The position numbers were made by a program, and so were the translations under genes. Shown piece after piece: positions 6,971-12,147 of a stretch of 12,147 bases of DNA (positions are counted from its first letter, which is position 1; each line of letters starts with the position of its first letter). The notes under the pieces were generated by a model. The model did not search any database. It was not told the origin of the DNA and was given only the letters and a program-made list of their open reading frames with translations. Source of the stretch: SIG307 sp964545045 (lineage in GTDB: Bacteria; Bacillota; Clostridia; Lachnospirales; Lachnospiraceae); contig CAZJEN010000049.1 of assembly GCA_964545045.1 (NCBI GenBank), positions 1-12,147 of the forward strand. Direction: 5' to 3'.

Positions 6971-7177
6971 GATGAATATCAGGTGCAAAGCTACGTCCGA
7001 ATATTTGTGCTCGCACAAGAATATTCGGATGTAGGTTGGCACTTAACGACATGAGAAAGCAGCCATTTGCAATTCAATTGCAAATGTGCGAATTTCGAAT
7101 GACGTTCGGCTTGCGGAAGCTGCCTTGCAGCAAAGCAAGACGTGATATCACTCAGTATAAAATTTTTGTACATATTT
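6971..7177 (+). repeat. Hairpin-rich argG leader, possibly a dispersed repeat element
   Basis: Three stems can be drawn. The first is 6992-7005 with 7020-7033 (14 bp including one G-T wobble), capped by TGTG/CACA (7006-7009, 7014-7017) around CTCG. The second is a near-perfect palindrome, CATTTGCAATT-C-AATTGCAAATG (7064-7086). The third is CTTGC (7110-7114) with GCAAG (7135-7139), enclosing GCTGC-CTT-GCAGC (7119-7131). The base composition is richer in G+C than the surrounding intergenic DNA. No T-box sequence, known riboswitch core or run of U that would end transcription is visible. Two readings are open: a cis-acting RNA leader of argG, or an inserted repeat of the REP/ERIC kind lying between promoter and gene. 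The resemblance of 7085-7119 to 12057-12090 favours the repeat reading. Confidence 0.55.
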
Positions 7178-7190
7178 AAGGAGGCACATT

Positions 7191-8411
7191 ATGAAAGAGA
7201 AAGTTATTTTAGCTTACTCCGGTGGTCTTGATACGACCGCTATCATCCCGTGGTTAAAGGAGAACTACGATTATGACGTTGTTTGCTGCTGTATCGACGT
7301 TGGACAGGAAAGCGAGCTTGACGGTTTGGAAGAGCGCGCAAAGTACTCCGGCGCAGAGAAGCTTTACATCCTTGACGTTGTAGACGAGTTCGTTGATGAG
7401 TACGCAATCCCGTGCGTAAAGGCCGGCGCTGTTTACGAGAACAGATACTTACTGGGTACTTCCATGGCTCGTCCGCTGATTGCTAAGAAGCTGGTTGAGA
7501 TTGCAAAGAAGGAAGGCGCTACCGCAATTTGTCACGGTGCTACCGGTAAGGGTAACGATCAGGTACGTTTCGAGCTCGGTATTAAGGCTCTTGCTCCGGA
7601 ATTAAAGATTATCGCTCCGTGGAGATGTAATGACACCTGGAAGATGTCCTCCCGTGAAGAAGAAATCGAATATTGCCACGCACACGGCATTGATCTTCCG
7701 TTTGACGCAAGCCATAGCTACAGCCGTGACCGTAACCTCTGGCACATCAGCCACGAGGGTCTCGAGCTTGAGGATCCGGCAAATGCTCCGAACTATGACC
7801 ATCTCTTAGTTCTCGGTGTATCTCCGGAGAAGGCTCCGGAAGAGGGCGAGACCATCTCCCTTACCTTCGAGCAGGGTGCTCCGGTTGCATTAAACGGCAA
7901 GAAGATGAAGGCTTCCGATATTCTTCGTGAGTTAAATGCTCTCGGCGGCAAGCACGGCGTTGGTATCGTTGATATCGTTGAGAACCGTGTTGTTGGTATG
8001 AAGTCCCGTGGTGTTTACGAGACTCCGGGCGGAACCATCCTTATGGCAGCTCACGAGCAGCTTGAGGAGTTAATCCTTGACCGTGATACCTTAGCATACA
8101 AGAAGGGCATCGGCGACAAGTACGCTGACATCGTTTACGAAGGAAAGTGGTTCACTCCGCTTCGTGAGGCTCTCCAGGCATTCATCGAGTCCACCCAGCA
8201 GTATGTAACCGGTGAAGTTAAGGTTAAGCTCTACAAAGGCAACATCATTAAGCAGGGAACGACCTCTCCGTATTCCTTATACAACGAGAGCATTGCTTCC
8301 TTCACCACCGGTGATTTATACGACCACCACGATGCAGAAGGCTTCATCAATCTGTTCGGCCTTTCCTTAAAGGTTCGTGCAATGAAGATGCAGGAAGTTG
8401 AGAATAAGTAA
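7191..8411 (+). CDS. argG: Argininosuccinate synthase
   Basis: 406 residues, full length for the family. It condenses citrulline and aspartate with ATP (via citrullyl-AMP) to argininosuccinate in the cytoplasm, the penultimate step to arginine. The N-terminal ATP-pyrophosphatase P-loop AYSGGLDTT (8-16) is intact. The GATGKGNDQVRFELG segment and the late EGKWFTPLREALQAF and GVYETPGGTIL stretches match the citrulline/aspartate-binding synthetase domain. The start at 7191 has a perfect AAGGAGG (7178-7184) six bases upstream. It is divergent from maf and is monocistronic, ending in a strong hairpin terminator. argH, which often follows argG, is not here. The long structured leader suggests regulation beyond the promoter. 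Confidence 0.97.
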   Translation: MKEKVILAYSGGLDTTAIIPWLKENYDYDVVCCCIDVGQESELDGLEERAKYSGAEKLYILDVVDEFVDEYAIPCVKAGAVYENRYLLGTSMARPLIAKKLVEIAKKEGATAICHGATGKGNDQVRFELGIKALAPELKIIAPWRCNDTWKMSSREEEIEYCHAHGIDLPFDASHSYSRDRNLWHISHEGLELEDPANAPNYDHLLVLGVSPEKAPEEGETISLTFEQGAPVALNGKKMKASDILRELNALGGKHGVGIVDIVENRVVGMKSRGVYETPGGTILMAAHEQLEELILDRDTLAYKKGIGDKYADIVYEGKWFTPLREALQAFIESTQQYVTGEVKVKLYKGNIIKQGTTSPYSLYNESIASFTTGDLYDHHDAEGFINLFGLSLKVRAMKMQEVENK

Positions 8412-8424
8412 GATATAAGACAAA

Positions 8425-8452
8425 GGGCGTGCAAATTGCACGCCCCTTTTTT
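8425..8452 (+). terminator. Intrinsic terminator of argG
   Basis: GGGCGTGC (8425-8432), the loop AAATT and GCACGCCC (8438-8445), then C and six T form a textbook rho-independent terminator 13 bases past the argG stop. The T run overlaps the stop codon of the convergent membrane-protein gene (8451-8453). The same stem can therefore also slow the leftward transcript, although its U tract in that direction is only TTTG. Confidence 0.92.
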
Positions 8453-8975
8453 ACTTCTTCTTCGCTTCTTTCTCAGCTTTCTTCGCCGCTTTTGCGGCTG
8501 CCTTAGCTGCCTTCGCCTCTTCGTAGGCTTTTACGTCAGCCTCGTACTGCGCCAGCTCCTCCGCATACTTCGCATCCTGTGCCGCACGCTTCGCTGCACG
8601 CTCTTCTGCTTCTTTTTTCTTCTTTTCCTGAAGCAACTGCTGTTTTCTGGCACGCTTATATTTATCCTTCAGGCGGTCATTCGGATTACCGAACAGACCG
8701 ATTACAACACACACTGCCACGCTAAACAAACAACAGGTAAAAAAAACGAATTTCTCTTTTGTACTAAACGGCGGTTCCTCAGCTTTTTCTTCCTTCTCAA
8801 CTACCTGCGTATCTTCAATAGCAGTTCCCTCTTCCGTCTCTGTCTGCATCTCTGAAGCGAAAACAACCTTCGTGTCACCGATGTTATCACCTAATACCAT
8901 ACAGGTTAGGGATAATAAAAGACTCAACGCACACAGCCCAACAAGTCTCTTCATTTTATCAACCAACATACACAT
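8451..8975 (-). CDS. Secreted-then-anchored membrane protein with acidic linker and Lys/Ala-rich coiled-coil tail
   Basis: 174 residues from ATG 8975, with AGGAGG five bases upstream. An upstream in-frame extension to 9152 would overlap the DUF2752 gene and is rejected; ATG 8969 is a second option. I do not recognise the family. Order of parts: a signal-peptide-like start (KMKR, then a hydrophobic core at 11-28, with a possible cleavage site VFA|SE after residue 40). Next is a Glu/Thr-rich acidic linker (42-68), a transmembrane helix (about 76-95), and a tail from about 100 to the end made of Lys, Glu, Ala and Gln with strong helical and coiled-coil character, ending KKAEKEAKKK. The basic residues after the helix (RLKDKYKRARK) put the tail inside and the acidic linker outside. 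It follows the DUF2752 gene by 20 bases. Confidence 0.8.
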   Translation of the reverse strand: MCMLVDKMKRLVGLCALSLLLSLTCMVLGDNIGDTKVVFASEMQTETEEGTAIEDTQVVEKEEKAEEPPFSTKEKFVFFTCCLFSVAVCVVIGLFGNPNDRLKDKYKRARKQQLLQEKKKKEAEERAAKRAAQDAKYAEELAQYEADVKAYEEAKAAKAAAKAAKKAEKEAKKK

Positions 8976-8995
8976 AAAAGCCTCCTGAATCTCCC

Positions 8996-9373
8996 CTAAT
9001 GTGTAATAATATTTCTCAATACCCCATGTATCAGCAGAATCCCCGTTAAAATATAAAGCACTACATTCTGCCATTTTTTCAGTTTTCGCTCTCCGGTCTT
9101 TATATACCGGAATACACCGTCTCCCACTATGAAAATCAAAGGAAACATGCAAAAGAAAAGCGCCGGATTACATCGGATGGCTTCCGTTATATTTCCTCTC
9201 AGAAGATTGATACACATCCTGCTAACACCACAACCGGGGCAACTGTACCCTGTGATTTTATAAAAAACACAAGGAACAGCAACCCCGGTCGTAATACATA
9301 ACCATCCATAAAGCAATCCGCACGCCAAAAGAACTCCGCCGAAAACGGCAACTCTTATTGCGCGCTTTTTCAT
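8996..9373 (-). CDS. DUF2752 membrane protein
   Basis: 125 residues with about three hydrophobic segments (roughly 8-28, 70-86 and 103-120). The family signature YSCPGCGVSRM (43-53) is present: two cysteines within CPGCG, followed by the conserved helix and NPALFF (69-74). The end HGVLRNI also fits. DUF2752 proteins are small inner-membrane proteins of unknown role, often found beside DUF4234 or TM2-type proteins. The start is one base after the DUF4234 stop (TAAGATG) with no strong ribosome binding site of its own, so it is probably made by translational coupling. The paired cysteines might bind a metal or form a disulfide; that is speculation. Confidence 0.88.
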   Translation of the reverse strand: MKKRAIRVAVFGGVLLACGLLYGWLCITTGVAVPCVFYKITGYSCPGCGVSRMCINLLRGNITEAIRCNPALFFCMFPLIFIVGDGVFRYIKTGERKLKKWQNVVLYILTGILLIHGVLRNIITH

Positions 9374-9374
9374 C

Positions 9375-9716
9375 TTATGCTGCCAGCTTATTCAAGGAAT
9401 CCTGCATCAATGCATAGCCAATGATGCCTAAACCGAAAATGCTGAGCAATAAGTAAAGAATACCGCTGTTGCCTGCCGGAAGACCCTTCGCCTGCTTTGC
9501 CTCATCCAGCTTCTCACCCTGCTTATAAGCCCAATACAAGCTGTAAATACCACAGGTCACGATGGTCAACAGGATTACCATACCACCGGAAGTACCCGGC
9601 TTGCCTACTGCCGTATTCGTATCATCGGTCAGGAATACTAACCAAATAAGGCCGTAGATACCACAGGTTACAATTGACAAGATGATGCATAATGCAATGT
9701 TTCTTTGAGTTATCAT
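9375..9716 (-). CDS. DUF4234 membrane protein
   Basis: 113 residues. Residues 7-29 and 46-65 are hydrophobic and share a near-identical core IVTCGIY (15-21 and 52-58), each followed by an aromatic/Trp end. This duplicated pattern is typical of DUF4234. A third membrane segment lies at about 85-104. Between segments one and two is a short polar loop (TDDTNTAVGKPGTSGG), and a basic, helical loop (YKQGEKLDEAKQAKG) lies between two and three. The function of the family is unknown. The start at 9716 is set by GGAGGAG about eight bases upstream. It is the first gene of a three-gene leftward unit with the DUF2752 and coiled-coil proteins. Confidence 0.88.
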   Translation of the reverse strand: MITQRNIALCIILSIVTCGIYGLIWLVFLTDDTNTAVGKPGTSGGMVILLTIVTCGIYSLYWAYKQGEKLDEAKQAKGLPAGNSGILYLLLSIFGLGIIGYALMQDSLNKLAA

Positions 9717-9751
9717 AGAATAATCTCCTCCTCATGTAATTTACAATGTAT

Positions 9752-9780
9752 ATATTATCACATTCTTCCTATTTTTTCAA
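9752..9780 (-). promoter_or_regulatory. Promoter of the DUF4234-DUF2752-coiled-coil operon
   Basis: On the minus strand TTGAAA (9780-9775), 17 bases and TAATAT (9757-9752) lie about 36 bases before the DUF4234 start. The promoter is in the 87-base gap after nfo, where I see no terminator hairpin, so some read-through from nfo is possible. Confidence 0.65.
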
Positions 9781-9803
9781 CATTTTTAATCATGATTCGT
9801 AAA

Positions 9804-10712
9804 TTAGTTACTTTTTTCTCGTAAGATTCGATACAAATCCGGTTCAAATACGCCCTCCCGTAACATCGCAATCTCCGCGCCATACGGTGCAATAGACTTC
9901 TCCTTCCCGTCTGGCTCCGCCGTTACATACGGAGTCTCCAAAATCTTCGGTACCTTCTCAAAGTCCGGGAAATGCACAATTTTATTCAATGCATCAAAGC
10001 CGATATTACCGAAGCCGATGTTCTCATGACGGTCCTTTGCCGCCCCCCGTACATTTTTACTATCGTTGATGTGGAATACCGCAATCTGTTCCTTGCCGAG
10101 CACCTTATCAAACTGCGCCACTACACCTTCAAAGTCATTCACAATATCATAACCCGCATCATGCACATGACAGGTATCAAAGCATACACGAAGCTTGTCG
10201 TTATGCGCCACCCCGCCATAAATCCGCGCTAACTGTTCAAAGCTCTTGCCAATTTCACTGCCCTTACCCGCCATGGTTTCCAGAGCAATCCGCACCTTTG
10301 TCTCGGTTGTCAGCACCTCGTTTAACCCCTTAATAATCTGTGCAATACCGGCATCCTCTCCCGCGTCCACATGAGAGCCCGGATGCAGTACAAGGATATC
10401 ACTGCCCATAGCCTCGGTACGCTTTATTTCTTCCCGCAGAAATTCTACCGCCAGTTCGTAGGTCTCCGGCTTTACGGAATTCCCCAGATTAATAATATAC
10501 GGCGCATGTACCACAAACTCCGACAGACCGCTTTCCCTCATCAACTCCCAGCCGGCCTCGATATTCAACTCCGAAATCGCCTTTCGCCTGGTATTCTGCG
10601 GTGCTCCCGTATATAACATAAACGTATTTGCCTTATAAGAAAGAGCCTCCTTTACTGACCCTAAAAACATCTCTTTTCCGCTCATTCCCACATGAGAACC
10701 GATTTTTAACAT
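9804..10712 (-). CDS. nfo: Endonuclease IV (AP endonuclease)
   Basis: 302 residues from ATG 10712, which has AAAGGAG seven bases upstream; an in-frame TTG at 10736 is inside the preceding hairpin and is rejected. The enzyme cuts the backbone 5' of abasic sites and removes 3' blocking groups in base-excision repair. All nine ligands of the three-zinc centre known from E. coli Nfo can be placed at almost the same numbers: H69, H110, E145, D179, H182, H214, D227, H229 and E259. The signatures VLHPGSH, CFDTCHVHDAGYD and GFGNIGFD are present. The protein is therefore expected to be active. The gene follows the FliD-like gene and is separated from it by a hairpin; no separate promoter could be found. 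Confidence 0.95.
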   Translation of the reverse strand: MLKIGSHVGMSGKEMFLGSVKEALSYKANTFMLYTGAPQNTRRKAISELNIEAGWELMRESGLSEFVVHAPYIINLGNSVKPETYELAVEFLREEIKRTEAMGSDILVLHPGSHVDAGEDAGIAQIIKGLNEVLTTETKVRIALETMAGKGSEIGKSFEQLARIYGGVAHNDKLRVCFDTCHVHDAGYDIVNDFEGVVAQFDKVLGKEQIAVFHINDSKNVRGAAKDRHENIGFGNIGFDALNKIVHFPDFEKVPKILETPYVTAEPDGKEKSIAPYGAEIAMLREGVFEPDLYRILREKSN

Positions 10713-10734
10713 AAAATGTCTCCTTTCTGTTAAC

Positions 10735-10762
10735 AAAGGTGCCCCCTATCGGAGACACCTTT
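10735..10762 (-). terminator. Hairpin between the FliD-like gene and nfo (terminator or attenuator)
   Basis: As RNA from the minus strand, AAAGGUGUCUCC and GGGGGCACCUUU form a 12-bp stem (two G-U pairs) closed by GAUA. It lies 27 bases after the FliD-like stop and ends 22 bases before the nfo start codon. The tail UUUGUUAACAG is only weakly U-rich, so termination may be partial and let transcription continue into nfo. Confidence 0.6.
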
Positions 10763-10789
10763 CTGTAAGTCTTTATTTTATTCTAACCT

Positions 10790-11575
10790 TTAGAACAACG
10801 AATCAAACAACGTACCGGAATTCATGGAATCCGCGGCATAATTGTTGCCGGTGGCCGTATACGCGGAAGCCGCCTTCGTTGCCTGAAGCTCTGCCGCACC
10901 CGCAAGTCCCGAGGCCTTTCTGGAAAGCTGACCGAGAGCGGAATTCGTACCCTCAAAGAAGTCCTGAAGCTCCGTCATGTCCTTTTCACGGAACGCTTTC
11001 TCATCCAAAGCAAGACGTCCGTCCTTGTCCACCGAAATGCCTACACCGGCAAGCTCGTCCTTATACTGATTGGTCACCTGGGTCATCCACTGGGTCTTCT
11101 GCTGTACGGAAGAAGCTTCAATCGTACCCACCGACTCCAAGGTATCGTTGTACGCAGATACAAAGGACTGCACCGACTTCACCAAAGTATCATAGTCGTA
11201 ATCCGTACGGGTGGAAGTAGAACCATCCTCGTTGGTATCCACAATCGTCTTCTTCTCATAGAGAGAGGAAGAACCGGACTTCACCGCAGCCAGCTTCATA
11301 GCCGCATTCTGTAACGCCGTAGCGGAATCCTTCACCGTATTCAATTCCTTTGCAGTATCCACCGTATCGGAACTCTTCTTTACCTTATCGGTAATCTTGT
11401 CCGTGGTGTCGGTCTTTGTACTGCCGTCCGCATTATACTTCTTGTAATAAGCCTTTAAAAGTCTTCCGTAGGTGCCGTTCCGAATCTGGTTGTACTCCCC
11501 CAGCAATCCGGAGAATGACGAACCGGAACTGTTCATTCCACTGAACAATGTACTGGAATAATTAAAAAATGACAT
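10790..11575 (-). CDS. Short FliD C-terminus-like protein
   Basis: 261 residues from ATG 11575, with AAGGAGG nine bases upstream. An ATG two codons earlier is only three bases from that site, and longer frames lack one. There is no signal peptide or membrane helix. The N-terminus (1-25) is rich in Ser, Gly and Phe. Residues 50-120 are Thr/Asp/Lys-rich and probably helical with disorder. Residues about 128-235 resemble the C-terminal domain of the flagellar cap protein FliD: SVQSFVSAYNDTLESVG (134-150), then GVGISVDKDGRLALDEKAF (177-195) and LQDFFEG (203-209). Classical FliD is 450 residues or more with an N-terminal D0/D1 half that is missing here. No flagellar gene is nearby. It could be a secreted filament- or surface-associated protein, or a degenerate FliD relative; the function is not known. 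Confidence 0.7.
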   Translation of the reverse strand: MSFFNYSSTLFSGMNSSGSSFSGLLGEYNQIRNGTYGRLLKAYYKKYNADGSTKTDTTDKITDKVKKSSDTVDTAKELNTVKDSATALQNAAMKLAAVKSGSSSLYEKKTIVDTNEDGSTSTRTDYDYDTLVKSVQSFVSAYNDTLESVGTIEASSVQQKTQWMTQVTNQYKDELAGVGISVDKDGRLALDEKAFREKDMTELQDFFEGTNSALGQLSRKASGLAGAAELQATKAASAYTATGNNYAADSMNSGTLFDSLF

Positions 11576-11640
11576 ATGCATCGCCCTCCTTGACTTATGC
11601 TTAATCATTGGTTTCTTAAAAGACACTTCTCCTTATATCT

Positions 11641-11670
11641 ATTATATCGTCATTTTCTGTGATTTGTAAA
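11641..11670 (-). promoter_or_regulatory. Promoter of the FliD-like gene
   Basis: On the minus strand TTTACA (11670-11665), an 18-base spacer and a perfect TATAAT (11646-11641) precede the start codon at 11575 by 65 bases. It lies just downstream of the 85-residue protein gene, so the FliD-like gene can be expressed on its own. Confidence 0.65.
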
Positions 11671-11689
11671 GAGGGAAAGCGATTTTTTC

Positions 11690-11947
11690 TTACTTTTGAA
11701 GCAAATGCAATGCCCTCTCATAATCTGCCCTTTTCACATAAATGATATACTCTGTCATGGCATCCGTATTCTGCCCGTAGGTTCCGGTACGTACACGTGT
11801 CCCGGCAGAGAACGGCGATGTACTCAGGCGATTTACTGTTTTCACAGAATAATCAATCCCTTCACCGGCAAGAAGCGTACGAATACGCGACTGTTCATTC
11901 GTGTCAAAGGTTACGATTAATTCTTTTCTGTTGAATATTGTTATCAT
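11690..11947 (-). CDS. Small conserved-looking protein, possibly DUF2007-like
   Basis: 85 residues from ATG 11947, with GGAGG seven bases upstream. There is no membrane segment or signal peptide. The pattern is a short ferredoxin-like beta-alpha-beta start: ELIVTFDTNEQSRIRTLLAGEGIDYSVKTV (9-38) gives strand, helix and strand. A polar loop (39-60, rich in Ser, Thr and Gly) follows, then strand TEYIIYVKRADYERALHLLQ (65-84) ending in a helix. This arrangement of helix, GI.Y strand and a final DYE-A-LL helix recalls DUF2007 putative signal-transducing proteins, but the match is by shape and is not certain. It is monocistronic in appearance, with its own candidate promoter. No partner gene points to a function. 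Confidence 0.7.
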   Translation of the reverse strand: MITIFNRKELIVTFDTNEQSRIRTLLAGEGIDYSVKTVNRLSTSPFSAGTRVRTGTYGQNTDAMTEYIIYVKRADYERALHLLQK

Positions 11948-12016
11948 AGATTTTCCTCCCTATTAACTTAATCCAAATGCTTACTTATCTTGTCACATGA
12001 TACTGGAGAAAGAAAG

Positions 12017-12044
12017 AATATACCGTAAGCATTCTCTGTGTCAT
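12017..12044 (-). promoter_or_regulatory. Candidate promoter of the 85-residue protein gene
   Basis: On the minus strand ATGACA (12044-12039), 16 bases and TATATT (12022-12017) each differ by one base from consensus. They lie 69 bases before the start codon. A 9-bp inverted repeat (11976-11984 and 12025-12033) has one arm within the spacer of this promoter. Confidence 0.45.
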
Positions 12045-12056
12045 AACAAACTATCA

Positions 12057-12147
12057 CTTCGGCAAACAGAAAGATTCGAGTATTCGACAAATTGGAATTG
12101 AACAAAATCGCTGCGCGATGGCCGTCCGAGGCTGTAGTGCAGCGTTT
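12057..12147 (-). repeat. Possible second, diverged and inverted copy of the argG-leader element (cut by the window edge)
   Basis: Read on the minus strand, this stretch gives CAATTCCAATTTGTCGAAT, then CTCGAAT, and ends with GTTTGCCGAAG. The argG leader at 7076-7119 has the same order: CAATT-type palindrome, GTGCGAATTTCGAAT, then GCTTGCGGAAG. Over 34 bases most positions agree when small gaps are allowed. A short hairpin ATCGC-GCA-GCGAT also precedes the CAATT motif, as a palindrome does in the leader. No gene with a ribosome binding site is visible in 12057-12147. The family assignment is an inference. Confidence 0.4.

Noticed and set aside
6965..6990. ArgR box at the argG promoter
   Set aside because: Only a single TGAAT half-site is present around 6973-6978; the second half does not match at the required spacing.
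6991..7173. A 60-codon minus-strand ORF spanning the argG leader
   Set aside because: It has no ribosome binding site (the antisense of argG's AAGGAGG lies in front of it) and it is made of the complementary strands of the hairpins. It is an open frame through a structured element, not a credible gene.
6971..7190. Arginine T-box or known riboswitch in the argG leader
   Set aside because: There is no T-box core (GGTGGAACCGCG-like), no terminator/antiterminator pair and no U run before the gene, and no known aptamer core was recognised.
8976..9152. N-terminal extension of the coiled-coil membrane protein
   Set aside because: The extra 59 residues would overlap the DUF2752 gene in another frame and have no family likeness, while a near-perfect AGGAGG precedes the internal ATG at 8975.

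Overview
The window looks like chromosome from an anaerobic, low-to-mid-GC Firmicute, most likely a Lachnospiraceae (Clostridium cluster XIVa) member. The evidence is strong AGGAGG-type ribosome binding sites, sigma-A promoters with AT-rich flanks, a clostridial-type argJ-argB-argD block, and accessory proteins of the DUF4234 and DUF2752 kind. No species can be named from sequence alone. Nothing here looks like a phage, transposase or CRISPR array; it is mostly housekeeping and biosynthesis DNA with a few poorly characterised genes.

Layout, left to right. A tRNA-Thr(GGU) gene is cut by the left edge and reads leftward from its own promoter. Divergent to it is a 583-residue glycoside-hydrolase-like protein of unknown substrate (+). 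It converges on a leftward arginine block, and the two share a terminator hairpin at 2143-2177. In transcription order the leftward block is maf (nucleotide pyrophosphatase), a GNAT acetyltransferase, argJ, argB and argD. maf has its own promoter, and a second promoter directly in front of the GNAT gene probably drives GNAT-argJ-argB-argD. A divergent 456-base gap separates maf from argG (+). It holds back-to-back promoters and a roughly 200-base leader rich in hairpins.

Right of argG, separated by a strong hairpin terminator, everything reads leftward. First is a three-gene membrane module (DUF4234 protein, DUF2752 protein, and a signal-peptide/TM/coiled-coil protein). Then come nfo (endonuclease IV), a short FliD C-terminus-like protein, and a small 85-residue protein possibly of the DUF2007 type. 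The right edge carries about 90 bases that look like a diverged inverted relative of the distal part of the argG leader.

How the genes fit together: ArgJ, ArgB and ArgD supply N-acetylglutamate, its phosphate and N-acetylornithine, and ArgJ regenerates ornithine plus N-acetylglutamate. ArgG then joins citrulline and aspartate. argC, argF and argH are not in this window and must be elsewhere if the pathway is complete. Points most worth a second look are the structured argG leader and its possible repeat partner at 12057-12147, the GNAT gene placed at the head of argJBD, the stand-alone FliD_C-like protein, and the DUF4234/DUF2752/coiled-coil module.
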